This document shows, piece after piece, positions 13,634 to 22,541 of a DNA stretch of 38,378 nucleotides (within the stretch, counting starts at the first letter, position 1; each line of letters opens with the position of its first letter). The DNA is from a virus: IMG/VR virus record IMGVR_UViG_3300013372_004109, positions 1 through 38,378 of that record. One strand, given 5' to 3'. Below the pieces are notes generated by a model. It saw only the letters and a list, made by a program, of their open reading frames with translations. It was not told the origin of the DNA and made no database searches. Made by a program: the position numbers and the translations under genes.

Positions 13634-15772
13634 TTAAAAATCCATACTTAATTCTAACATTATTGTTCCAAGTAATAAAGCAACTGGTGTGCTAATTTTT
13701 CCGATACAAACAAGATTTTTATTTGTATCATAAATCCCAACTTCACTTACTTTAATGGCTGGTGGGTTTGTTTGTGAATCCTTACTTCTAGTAGGATTTG
13801 ATGTTGTATTAAACTCATTATAATCTACTGTAATATCAAATATTGTTTTATAAATTGTTGCACCAATATAAGTGTTAATATTACCATAAAAAAATCTTTC
13901 ATCACCAAATTGTAACGTTTGTGTTGAATTATTTAAAGTCATTGACATAGATTGTGTAATATCAAATATTGATGCTGATGCGTCTTTTAAAATGTCTAAA
14001 TGGAAGCCATTAACAATTGGTGTTTGATTTTCTAATAATTTAGGGTCAATAGTTTCACCAAAAGAACCAGTTATACTATTTGATGTGAAATCATATGTTT
14101 TCCATGAACCTGAATCTGGTCTAGTATTTACATCAGAAACTTTTTGATACACTAAATTAAACCTACGTGCATGAAAACCTAACCCATCATAATTAGATGA
14201 TTCAATCTTACGCATATACGGTAAATGGTCAGTACCTATTAATCTAAAATCAACATCTTTAGGTGCTGAAGTATTATTTGTGATTTTAACATATGTTTGA
14301 CATGGAATACTAGTGGTTAAACCACTTGGACTATTATAATTATCTAAACTATATGTTAAATAAATTGTTTCATTAACAGCTAAAACACCTGTAGACGTTC
14401 CACCACTAGGGGCTATTAATGTTGCTGATAATTCTGGAAGTGTCCAGTTTCTATTTGATTTATATGATAATGATGAAACAATTTCATCATTATCAAAGAT
14501 TATTATTTTTAGTTGTGGAAATACTTTACCAACAGATACTGGAGTTAAAGCTGGAGATATAAAACTATTATCTTCAATTAAATCAATATATTTAATATCA
14601 CCGATATATTTTGTACTACCTGAAGCTATAAACTTCATACCCATTGTTGTTCCACTACCAGTTTTAAAATCTCTTCTATGGTACATTAATTCTGGAAGAA
14701 ATACTTCAACAATTTTATTTTGTGTTGCATCAACATATAAAAATTCACCATATAAATTAGAAATACTATTATTTGTAAAATGAATAATAGATATAGATTT
14801 TTTAACTTCATCTAAATAACTAGTACCAACTGAATTACAATATTCAGTTATTGTATTTGCTGATACTTCTGAAAGGTATTCTAAATATGGATTCATAAAA
14901 CCTAAAACTGGATATGAACCAAATTTTGTAAAATCTTCATATTGATATAAGCTAGGAGTGGTTAAACCTGTAATACCTGGTGGGTTTTCTCTCCATACAT
15001 TATTCATATTCCATACTGGAATGTCATGACATGTTACATTATTATTAGCTTGAAACGCAAGAGTTCCTGAATCCCAATAAGCGGTAGTTGTACCTGTTGC
15101 TATTGTGTCATAAACTTCACCAGCTTTATATATAATAATTTTAGATTGAGCAGTTTGTAATGAATAATTTGGTAAATTTCTATCTAAGGTTATATTAGTT
15201 GCTGTTTTAGCTTCAATTTTAAACCATAAATTAGGTATTGGCCTAGTAGTTTCATTAACACTAACATTACCTAGTTTTGTGTTAGCAACTTTAAGTAATA
15301 TAAAGTCACCTACAGTAAATGCTGTTGTTGATGTTAAATCTAATTGAGTCCCACCAGTTAATTTATCATTAATAATTGTTTGAAAATAAGGTGTGTATGT
15401 TGAACCAGTAAGTGTTGTATAAACACCACTAGAATTAAGGAAAAACCCTCTTTCTTCTGCTTTATTGTTTACTATTGCTTTAATTACATGTTTATTTCCA
15501 TCAGTTAATGATTGATAAGGATTTAAATCTGATTTAGTAACAAAATATTTTAAATTTGGTTGTTGGTCAAATGGTCTAAGTATTCTAGTCGTTGCTGATA
15601 GTGCGGCAACACTTTGATTAGTGTCAACGATAGCTTCTCTAGTATAATTTATTTCAGAATCTCCAATTCCCCAATAAGAAAAATTTAGCTGTCCTAACGC
15701 TAATTGTTGTCTACCAATTTCTGTTAGTTTTATACTAACAAATGGGTCCGTGCTGTTTATAATGTAACTCAT
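13634..15772 (-). CDS. Large tail fibre or collar-type protein, paralogue of the next gene
   Basis: The 712-residue protein starts PFVSIKLTEIGRQQLALGQL, then FSYWGIGDSEINY, and ends VSEVGIYDTNKNLVCIGK. It shares both segments with the 402-residue protein but has about 300 extra residues in the middle. The central part is beta-rich, with many Thr, Asn and Ser, and includes a hydrophobic strand followed by FILLKVANT that looks like a surface-exposed beta domain. A virion role is inferred from the fibre-like ends and the neighbours. A TTTATAAAC element directly precedes the ATG, close to but not matching TATAAATA. Confidence 0.75.
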   Translation of the reverse strand: MSYIINSTDPFVSIKLTEIGRQQLALGQLNFSYWGIGDSEINYTREAIVDTNQSVAALSATTRILRPFDQQPNLKYFVTKSDLNPYQSLTDGNKHVIKAIVNNKAEERGFFLNSSGVYTTLTGSTYTPYFQTIINDKLTGGTQLDLTSTTAFTVGDFILLKVANTKLGNVSVNETTRPIPNLWFKIEAKTATNITLDRNLPNYSLQTAQSKIIIYKAGEVYDTIATGTTTAYWDSGTLAFQANNNVTCHDIPVWNMNNVWRENPPGITGLTTPSLYQYEDFTKFGSYPVLGFMNPYLEYLSEVSANTITEYCNSVGTSYLDEVKKSISIIHFTNNSISNLYGEFLYVDATQNKIVEVFLPELMYHRRDFKTGSGTTMGMKFIASGSTKYIGDIKYIDLIEDNSFISPALTPVSVGKVFPQLKIIIFDNDEIVSSLSYKSNRNWTLPELSATLIAPSGGTSTGVLAVNETIYLTYSLDNYNSPSGLTTSIPCQTYVKITNNTSAPKDVDFRLIGTDHLPYMRKIESSNYDGLGFHARRFNLVYQKVSDVNTRPDSGSWKTYDFTSNSITGSFGETIDPKLLENQTPIVNGFHLDILKDASASIFDITQSMSMTLNNSTQTLQFGDERFFYGNINTYIGATIYKTIFDITVDYNEFNTTSNPTRSKDSQTNPPAIKVSEVGIYDTNKNLVCIGKISTPVALLLGTIMLELSMDF

Positions 15773-15828
15773 GTTTATAAATATGTTTTATCTTTATTTT
15801 AATTATAAATATACAATAGTAAATAATA

Positions 15829-17301
15829 TTAATAAGTATTAATAGAATTAGTTTGAATTGTTATTGGAATTATATCACTATATGTTGCAGCACTTATTGA
15901 ATTACCGCAAAATGTAATGTAATTTTTTTCATTTTTTACTCTATAATATAATTGAGTACCTGCTTTACCACTAATACTAAGTGGAATACCATACCCTGTA
16001 ATACCAATTGAATAGCTTGTTGACCCTGTATATATGATGCTATCAAATAATATCGTATCACTGATTTCTAATAGAAATGACCCATTTGTTTTTTGTGGTG
16101 GTGTGTTTACTGAAAAACTAACCAATGGGTTAGCCTCTATAATATTATTAACCACAGATGCTTGAGGGAAATAGGCGATAGTAATAATATCTCCAATAAT
16201 TAAATCACCTTCTAATATTATTCTTTTTTTATTAGTAGAAGATTGATAAAAATCTACACCATTAGCTAAAGTTACACCATTAATCATTACAATAATAGAA
16301 TTACCATCACTAGTTTGAACACTAGTGTATATTTCAAACTTATTAGATTCGGTATTGTAAAAATGTTGATTATTACCTTCGGTAGATGTTCCACCACTTA
16401 CTGTTGGTGTATCAATGAATATATTATCAGTCATTAAATTAATTCCTTGTCCATTAGATGTATATACTATTGTAATAATATCATCTGGAAGAATATCATC
16501 GTTAAGCGTAACTACTGTTCCTGAAAAACTATAATCTTCAATAGGTGCTAATACTAAACCATTTAATGTTAAAACAAAATTACCTGAATAACCATTTATT
16601 GCAAAAGTTCTATATGGTTTTGGTGGTAATAAATTACCTTCTTCATCAAATTCATTTAATGGTTCCCTACCTAATATTGTTTGCTGTTGTAAAGTATTAG
16701 AAGGTAAATTATTTGACCCATTTATATAGAATAATGGTTTATCTGGTTGTTTTATCGCTAGAAAATAATAATCAGTCCTTCCATCATATAAAGCATACTC
16801 ATTACCATTTTTATAAAATAAAGTATTAACATTTTTACCTATTCTATTTAAAAAATCAGTAGAAACAGTAAAATCATAATAAGCTTTTATTAAATATTCA
16901 CCATCTAAAGATAAACCGCTTACTGGTATATTTTGTAATGTTGTGTTTGTTCCACTAAATGTTGAATACTGAATGGATTCTGATTTATAAGTAGCTGTTT
17001 TATCAAAATAATTAATATCGTCAGAATATTTATAAATTTCATATTTAAATGACGCATTTGTTGTTGAAAAACTATCAGTATTACCAGTAAATTCAAAAGT
17101 TAAAGGTATTGTAGATGCTGATGTAACTATATATGTTGCACCACTAGTCGTCCCAGTACAATCTATCTTTGTTGCCCCAATTACATTAAATAAAGGTTCT
17201 TTAAATACGGATATATCAGAAGACATGTTAACATTAACATTATTTCTATTTCTTAAACCACTATTATTGTTTTGTATATATATTCTTTCTTGATATCTCA
17301 T
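15829..17301 (-). CDS. Tail-associated protein with two tandem beta domains
   Basis: The 490-residue product has two similar domains. Residues 227-285 contain VLTLNGLVLAPIEDYSFSG followed by LPDDIITIVYTSN. Residues 319-380 contain IIVMINGVTLANGVDFYQSS followed by LIIGDIITIAYFP. This NG-x-x-L-x-x-x-x-D-Y pattern is common in phage fibre and adhesin modules. The N-terminus is polar and the C-terminal 90 residues are again beta-rich. It starts at the stop of the 80-residue gene as TAATG. It probably forms part of a fibre or of an attachment complex. The exact location in the particle is not shown. Confidence 0.72.
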   Translation of the reverse strand: MRYQERIYIQNNNSGLRNRNNVNVNMSSDISVFKEPLFNVIGATKIDCTGTTSGATYIVTSASTIPLTFEFTGNTDSFSTTNASFKYEIYKYSDDINYFDKTATYKSESIQYSTFSGTNTTLQNIPVSGLSLDGEYLIKAYYDFTVSTDFLNRIGKNVNTLFYKNGNEYALYDGRTDYYFLAIKQPDKPLFYINGSNNLPSNTLQQQTILGREPLNEFDEEGNLLPPKPYRTFAINGYSGNFVLTLNGLVLAPIEDYSFSGTVVTLNDDILPDDIITIVYTSNGQGINLMTDNIFIDTPTVSGGTSTEGNNQHFYNTESNKFEIYTSVQTSDGNSIIVMINGVTLANGVDFYQSSTNKKRIILEGDLIIGDIITIAYFPQASVVNNIIEANPLVSFSVNTPPQKTNGSFLLEISDTILFDSIIYTGSTSYSIGITGYGIPLSISGKAGTQLYYRVKNEKNYITFCGNSISAATYSDIIPITIQTNSINTY

Positions 17302-17543
17302 TAGTAATCTATTTGTAACGTAACCATTTCTATCTTATTCGGATTTATTAAACCATAACTTAAAGGTATAGCCAAAGCTTGTGTATATTCTGTTTGACTA
17401 AAATTTTGTAAATATGCAATATAACCGTACATATTAATATAATCTTCTTCTTGAATAACACCATAAATAGATTTTACATAGAAGACATTTCCTGTCAAAT
17501 ATGGTTTTACACTAGCTTCTATTTTTTTTATTAATTGTGGCAT
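17301..17543 (-). CDS. Unidentified 80-residue tail-module protein
   Basis: A compact protein beginning PQLIKKIEASVKPYLTGNVF, with no membrane segment. It is translationally coupled to the 490-residue gene by a TAATG overlap. Aromatic residues are frequent (many Tyr and Phe), as in small structural proteins. It may be a baseplate or fibre adaptor, inferred from position only. A 125-base gap precedes it, holding the TATAAATA element at 17631-17638 and nothing else visible. Confidence 0.7.
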   Translation of the reverse strand: MPQLIKKIEASVKPYLTGNVFYVKSIYGVIQEEDYINMYGYIAYLQNFSQTEYTQALAIPLSYGLINPNKIEMVTLQIDY

Positions 17544-17630
17544 ATTTTATTGTTTATTATAAATACTTAATTTTGTATTATTTTAACTAGTAATCATTGT
17601 TATATCTAATTATCATCTTATATTTATAAT

Positions 17631-17638
17631 GTTAGTAG
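17631..17638 (-). promoter_or_regulatory. TATAAATA, possible late promoter in the 125-base gap
   Basis: The minus strand reads TATAAATA about 88 bases before the ATG of the 80-residue gene. The rest of the gap (17544-17668) is AT-rich with no ORF, GC hairpin or TAnnTTTG box. This is the largest noncoding gap in the window, which makes a promoter here plausible for the genes from 17543 to 12424. Confidence 0.4.
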
Positions 17639-17668
17639 GGTTGTCATTTATTTTTATTTATTTTATAT

Positions 17669-18307
17669 TTAGCATTGATTAATAGTATTGACACCATTCA
17701 TACTTGTGTAATTACTATAGGTATCAGATAGGCCATAGGTTGTACCTTCATAAGTTGTTATGTATCCCTCAAAGTAAAGAGTCATTGCTGCTGATGGGTC
17801 ATCCACTTGGTAAGCGACTATACTTGCTTCACTAATGTATCCCCAATTATTATAGTCCGAAAAGGTCAAATCTCCCGAACCGTCATCAGGAATTGTGGAC
17901 CCACCTCCATAGAGAGTCTCAAAATAAGTTACCCTAACCCAACTGTTCGTTGGGTCTATGCTTTCACCATTGATTTGTGAACTAAAATCTATGTAACCAT
18001 CAATCCTATTTTCAGTATTAGGAGGAGTCATGGGATATACATAGCTTGTCCAATACCCACATAGCGAACCACTTATAATTGGTCCAGCACCAATTGTTGC
18101 AACATGTGAGCTAGTACATTGACCTACAGAAGTTACTTTAATTTCTGTTGTTCCATCAGTAACAGTTGCTGGATATCCTGCTTCTAGTACTGTTTTATTT
18201 ATACCTGAAGCAAATTTTATAAAATTTATTCCATCAGGACTTTCGTATAAATCAAATGTTGGTCCTGCACTACTGTCTACTCCTGATAATGTTATTAATA
18301 CTGTCAT
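17669..18307 (-). CDS. Mosaic tail adhesin-like protein (212 residues)
   Basis: Residues 1-72 (VLITLSGVDSSAGPTFDLYE, then SPDGINFIKFASGI) look like an N-terminal attachment domain and use AT-rich codons like the rest of the phage. From about residue 80 the DNA becomes clearly richer in G+C, encoding Trp, Gly and Tyr-rich segments such as LCGYWTSYVYP and FSDYNNWGYISEASIV. I infer a receptor-binding or exposed C-terminal domain gained from other DNA. No catalytic motif is visible. It follows the FISUMP gene by 18 bases and both show the same change in composition. Confidence 0.72.
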   Translation of the reverse strand: MTVLITLSGVDSSAGPTFDLYESPDGINFIKFASGINKTVLEAGYPATVTDGTTEIKVTSVGQCTSSHVATIGAGPIISGSLCGYWTSYVYPMTPPNTENRIDGYIDFSSQINGESIDPTNSWVRVTYFETLYGGGSTIPDDGSGDLTFSDYNNWGYISEASIVAYQVDDPSAAMTLYFEGYITTYEGTTYGLSDTYSNYTSMNGVNTINQC

Positions 18308-18325
18308 TATTATATTTATTTTTAA

Positions 18326-19033
18326 TTAATTTTTTATTAGTCTTACTGAGAGACCTAAATTATTTACAGAGCCGATGTTCTTCCTCTCGACAATAGTGCT
18401 ATCGTTATGCAGGACTCGCCACCAGTTCTCTGTTGAAGTCCAAAATAAAGCCATTTCGCCCATGTTGGCAAAGGAAGCTACCAAGTCGATTGTGCGATTC
18501 CCTGCTCCAATAGCTGCAAAACCACTGTTTGGGGTTAACACGGTATTAGGGAATAACCAATAACAGTCTCCAATTACTTTAGTTTCTTTCATTTTTCCTC
18601 CAGCAACTGTTAAACCTCCTAAAGAGTTTGTTAAAGTAGTCCATTCGGCATCTGAAGGAACGTGGTAACCAATAGGGGCGATACTTTTTCTCAGACCAGC
18701 ATTTAGTCTTGAGGCTTCGTTATAGATACCTGCTACTGCATACCAATTGTACAATTTACCATAAACAGCTTCATTTCTAGGGTCGTTGTTGTAATGGCAC
18801 CAAGCTCCTGTAGTCCTAGTCTTCCAATCTACGTAGTCTTTTACTTCTGGTATAACTATACCATCACTGTAAGTTGACACATTCAAATTACATTTTGTCC
18901 ATGTTTGAGTTCCAATTGTTACTTCTGCTCCTAGAATACAACCAGGACAAGTTTCTTCAGCAGTTACAACAAATGAACAATTACTTAATATTATATTTTC
19001 TGTTTTAAAGATTTCTTTTTTAAATGCCCACAT
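18326..19033 (-). CDS. FISUMP (Fib_succ_major) domain protein, probable tail-tip adhesin
   Basis: The 235-residue protein matches the Fibrobacter succinogenes major-domain pattern: IGTQTWTKCNLNVSTYSDG (about 40-58), GAWCHYNN (76-83), YGKLYNWYAVAGIYNEASRL (91-110), IGYHVPSDAEWTTLTNSLGG (121-140), GGKMKET, FWTSTENWWR (197-206) and GLSVRLIKN at the end. The domain is abundant on Bacteroidota and Fibrobacteres surface proteins and is thought to have a C-type-lectin-like fold. Here it would be displayed on tail fibres to bind the host. There is no signal peptide. Residues 1-30 are probably the phage attachment part. The central DNA has higher G+C than neighbours. The C-terminal lectin-like region is where diversity-generating retroelements act in related folds. 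Confidence 0.85.
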   Translation of the reverse strand: MWAFKKEIFKTENIILSNCSFVVTAEETCPGCILGAEVTIGTQTWTKCNLNVSTYSDGIVIPEVKDYVDWKTRTTGAWCHYNNDPRNEAVYGKLYNWYAVAGIYNEASRLNAGLRKSIAPIGYHVPSDAEWTTLTNSLGGLTVAGGKMKETKVIGDCYWLFPNTVLTPNSGFAAIGAGNRTIDLVASFANMGEMALFWTSTENWWRVLHNDSTIVERKNIGSVNNLGLSVRLIKN

Positions 19034-19036
19034 AAA

Positions 19037-20305
19037 TTATACTTTTAAATTACCTAATAGTTGATATACATTACTTGCACCTACTTGTTCTATATATGCG
19101 TTATAATTCTGACCCATTATTTTCATCATACTAGATGGTGAATTTATTGTTACACTAGTACCAGCAGAAAAAGTTACATCAGCTGTTCCTTGTTGAATAA
19201 ACCCAAGATTTATTTTACTTAACAATCCTGATGGTATTGTAATTGTAATTGGTGTTGAGTTATTATTAATAATAATACTATACATATTATCAGCACTTGA
19301 TGCTGTGTAATTTGATGTTATTGTTTTTTGTAAATTAATTGGTAAATTTAAATATGTTGTTGCTGATATTGTATTTGATGTTATAGTATTAGCTGTTAAT
19401 CCATTAGTGTAAGTTGTTGTTGCTGATATTGTATTAGCAGTAACACCACCAGTAAAATTAGTTGCATTAGAAACACTACCACCAGTAAAACTTGAACCAC
19501 CCGTACCACCTGTTATAGTAACCACAACACCATTTGAATCAACCCCAATGGCTTGACCTGTACTTGTTGGACTACTACTTGTTAATCTTTCTAACCTTAA
19601 TCCTGATGTATCTGCTGTTTCTGAATATACATGAAGTGTTGTTGTTGGAATAACTTTATTTATACCAATTCTACCGTTTGTTTGTGCTACAATGCTTGGG
19701 TCTCCAGTTGTTGTTGCATATGTATTTGTTCCAAATAAAACACCACCTAAATTAATGCTATTTACTGTTCCTGATTGCAATGATATATTGGTTCCTATAA
19801 TAATATTATTTGACCATACGCTACCTATCACTTCACCATTACCAACATTATATCCAAATAAATTTGAATAACTAGCATTAAATGCACCTTTACCAGCTTG
19901 GAAACCCATAAAATTTGACCCATTAGCATTTGTTGCATTTTTACCAGCGTTACTACCTAAGAAATTTGAATTAGATGCATATGTTGCTACTTGACCAGCT
20001 TGATAACCCAAAAAGTTTGAACTACCAGCATTACTTGCCGTTTGACCAGCTTGAGTACCAAAAAAGTTTGAATATGTTACAGAACCAGCACCAACTCCAG
20101 TACCAACTAAACCAGTTGAAAATAAATTGCTACTATTTACAATAGTAATTGGAGAACTTAAACTCGAAGCCAAAGAAATTATTTGGCCTATTTCTGCTTT
20201 ATATGAACTACCTTGAGGGTCTTGTGAGGTATCATTAGTTAATACAACATGTACAATATCTGTTAGTGTAAGACCCGTTGCTTTTTTTCTTTCTGTTAGT
20301 TTCAT
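19037..20305 (-). CDS. Tail fibre with beta-roll repeats
   Basis: The 422-residue protein has an N-terminal attachment-like part (KLTERKKATGLTLTDIVHVV), then five 17-residue repeats (79-163) based on SNFLGxxAGxxAxNAxx, like the head repeats of trimeric surface adhesins. A segment near 205-225 (DPSIVAQTNGRIGINKVIPT) resembles the fibre and intramolecular-chaperone-type linker found in Bacteroidota fibres. Gly, Ser and Thr-rich repeats (TANTISATTT) follow. The C-terminal 95 residues (ITITIPSGLL, then DVTFSAGTSVTINSPSSM) look like a phage fibre tip domain. It probably trimerises. TATAAATA lies 14 bases before the ATG. Confidence 0.83.
   Translation of the reverse strand: MKLTERKKATGLTLTDIVHVVLTNDTSQDPQGSSYKAEIGQIISLASSLSSPITIVNSSNLFSTGLVGTGVGAGSVTYSNFFGTQAGQTASNAGSSNFLGYQAGQVATYASNSNFLGSNAGKNATNANGSNFMGFQAGKGAFNASYSNLFGYNVGNGEVIGSVWSNNIIIGTNISLQSGTVNSINLGGVLFGTNTYATTTGDPSIVAQTNGRIGINKVIPTTTLHVYSETADTSGLRLERLTSSSPTSTGQAIGVDSNGVVVTITGGTGGSSFTGGSVSNATNFTGGVTANTISATTTYTNGLTANTITSNTISATTYLNLPINLQKTITSNYTASSADNMYSIIINNNSTPITITIPSGLLSKINLGFIQQGTADVTFSAGTSVTINSPSSMMKIMGQNYNAYIEQVGASNVYQLLGNLKV
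19817..20071 (-). repeat. Five 51-bp units encoding 17-residue beta-roll repeats
   Basis: In-frame units encode SNFFGTQAGQTASNAGS, SNFLGYQAGQVATYASN, SNFLGSNAGKNATNANG, SNFMGFQAGKGAFNASY and a degenerate fifth copy. All units are 17 residues, so recombination between them would lengthen or shorten the fibre in frame. Confidence 0.85.
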
Positions 20306-20319
20306 TTTTTTTCTTTCTT

Positions 20320-20327
20320 TATTTATA
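20320..20327 (-). promoter_or_regulatory. TATAAATA, possible late promoter of the fibre gene
   Basis: The minus strand reads TATAAATA, then 14 A/G-rich bases (AAGAAAGAAAAAAA), then ATG at 20305. The position fits a T4-like late promoter with a short leader. The purine-rich tract could also help ribosome binding. The surrounding gap is very AT-rich, which weakens the call. Confidence 0.42.
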
Positions 20328-20361
20328 AATATTATAAAATACTTATTATTTTTATTTTTAT

Positions 20362-22515
20362 TTAAATAATATAATATGGGTTACTATAAGTTGCTACACC
20401 ACCTGAATAACGATATGCTAATTCAAAATCTCCACTATAGTCATAATTAGTTATTGGTTTTCCCCATATTTCATAATCCAGATTATTTGATAAATTAGGT
20501 AATCTAATTTGATATGAAGCTATTCTTTGTATATTGTTTAACGAATTATAATATGGTAAAGAATCAATACTTGAAGAAGTAATTGCAGATAAGGTAGGAA
20601 TCAACGTATTTGAACCAGAATATGGATAGATTTTATTTCCATATGACCTATAAAACACATATGAATCAAATAATGTACTCGCTGTAATTTTATTACTAGA
20701 AACAGGTAATGTTCCATTAACTATCACCCAAAAAGGGTCAATTGTTTTAAGACCAACATTAGTTATATAATTATTAGGTGTAACATCTGTTGTTGAAATA
20801 TTTATTAAATTAATAATTTCATCAATAGCACTCTGACAATTAACTTGACAATTGTCAGGAAATAATATATTTGGTGGTGGTAATTTTTTTTGTACAATAG
20901 TTAATGTATAATTTGATGCATTCATACCACTAGTTACCACCATTGTTGGTGGATGTAACCAAAAATCTTTAGGTTGACTATTATCTCCACATATTGTGAG
21001 AGGAGAATTTATCTTACTATAATGATGTCTAAGGTAAACATGTCTATAATACTCAAGTGTTGTAGGGTCAGTACTACCACTATATATAAACACATCCATT
21101 GCTGAATCATAATAAGATTTAAAATCAAAATAATTAGAAAATTCCATGTAATATGTTGCAGCAGAAGTAGTAGAGTTATATGTTCTATTAAATACTATCG
21201 TATTACCTGTTGCAATGCATGCAGTGCTACCAATATATATCGCAGCATTAGAACATTGAGTCTGACCAACCACATTCATATAACCATAAAAAAATGGTGT
21301 ATTTACTGGGGCAACTTGAGAGTTACCACCCCCCAAATAATCATAAATTTGGGGTAAACTTGGTCCACCTATTAATTTTGCAGTATAAGAAATACGATTA
21401 CATGAAATAGTAGTGTAAGTTATAGTACTGGCACTAATTCTAAATGGGTTATTTTTATATGTTTCAAAACCACCTAATGTTGTGTCAATAGCACTTAAAC
21501 ATTTTAAACTTAAATTCCATGAAGTATCAGGGTTAGTTCCATTCGGTATAACATCAATTATTAAATAATCATCAGGTGTTATAGTTAAACCAGTTAAAAG
21601 TAAAATTTTTGAATAGGTTATTGATGGAATTTGTCTAGGTATTGTTGATGGATTTATATAAGTTCCACCACCGACATTGTTTGTCATATTTTCTAAAACT
21701 ATTGGATTAGAATAATTAAGACCTGAAAATGTTATTTTAATTGTATCTGGTACACTAATACAATTAAAATTTAATGCAAAATATTTTGTTATACCAGTTA
21801 TTGAGAATTTACCCTTTAAAGGTGTTGGTAATACACCATTTGATTTTGCATCAAAATTAATTATATGAGAATATGAACTTGTTGAATTACCATTAGAACA
21901 ATTAAAGTCTTGAACATTCAAATTAGGTAAACAATTTAAATCAGCTAATATTTTACCAGTACCACCAGTGGAGGAAAATGTTAACCCACTTGTTGGTAAG
22001 GCCGTTATACCACTAAGTATTATGTCTTGTAATTTTGGTCTATATACCCCACCCATTGTTAATAAATCAGTTATAGGGTGTTGATATCCGTAAATATATT
22101 TTGTTCCTTTTCCAGAAGTAAAAGCTAAATTTGTTGTGCTATCTGGTCCATACCAATTTATTAAATAATCTGTAATATTTGATTGACAACTACCCGTTAA
22201 ATTACTAACACTAATTTTACCAATACTATTAACATCAGTAAAAGCACTAAAATTTAAATTACAAACATTACATATTTCATCACATGAAATATCAATTACA
22301 ACACAATATAAATTATTAGATACTATTTTAATTTTTTTTGTTCCATCTGGTATATTTGTAATAATCTTTGGGCAATTTGTTCCAGTAATATCAGATAATG
22401 ATAACGGTGAACCAAAACTATCTTTATAGTTATCAGTATCTGAATATACTAATAATGGCTCTGTTAATACATTTGTTCCTATATATGATAAACATGTTTG
22501 TGCTGAAAATGGCAT
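20362..22515 (-). CDS. Large tail-module structural protein (717 residues)
   Basis: A beta-rich protein with many Ser, Thr, Asn and Tyr residues. It has several Cys pairs, such as DEICNVCNLNFS (about 79-90) and NCQVNCQSAIDEI (about 558-570). No transmembrane segment or enzyme motif is visible. The first residues PFSAQTCLSYIGTNVLTEPL do not suggest export. It is probably a fibre or adhesin-like virion component, inferred from composition and neighbours. Five AAAAT units immediately precede its neighbour-facing ATG. Confidence 0.7.
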   Translation of the reverse strand: MPFSAQTCLSYIGTNVLTEPLLVYSDTDNYKDSFGSPLSLSDITGTNCPKIITNIPDGTKKIKIVSNNLYCVVIDISCDEICNVCNLNFSAFTDVNSIGKISVSNLTGSCQSNITDYLINWYGPDSTTNLAFTSGKGTKYIYGYQHPITDLLTMGGVYRPKLQDIILSGITALPTSGLTFSSTGGTGKILADLNCLPNLNVQDFNCSNGNSTSSYSHIINFDAKSNGVLPTPLKGKFSITGITKYFALNFNCISVPDTIKITFSGLNYSNPIVLENMTNNVGGGTYINPSTIPRQIPSITYSKILLLTGLTITPDDYLIIDVIPNGTNPDTSWNLSLKCLSAIDTTLGGFETYKNNPFRISASTITYTTISCNRISYTAKLIGGPSLPQIYDYLGGGNSQVAPVNTPFFYGYMNVVGQTQCSNAAIYIGSTACIATGNTIVFNRTYNSTTSAATYYMEFSNYFDFKSYYDSAMDVFIYSGSTDPTTLEYYRHVYLRHHYSKINSPLTICGDNSQPKDFWLHPPTMVVTSGMNASNYTLTIVQKKLPPPNILFPDNCQVNCQSAIDEIINLINISTTDVTPNNYITNVGLKTIDPFWVIVNGTLPVSSNKITASTLFDSYVFYRSYGNKIYPYSGSNTLIPTLSAITSSSIDSLPYYNSLNNIQRIASYQIRLPNLSNNLDYEIWGKPITNYDYSGDFELAYRYSGGVATYSNPYYII

Positions 22516-22540
22516 ATTTTATTTTATTTTATTTTATTTT
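22516..22540. repeat. (ATTTT)5 simple repeat filling the gap before the 717-residue gene
   Basis: Five perfect ATTTT units (AAAAT on the coding strand) lie between the stop of the 904-residue gene and the ATG at 22515. Slippage would change the spacing directly upstream of the start codon. Confidence 0.9.
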
Positions 22541-22541
22541 A

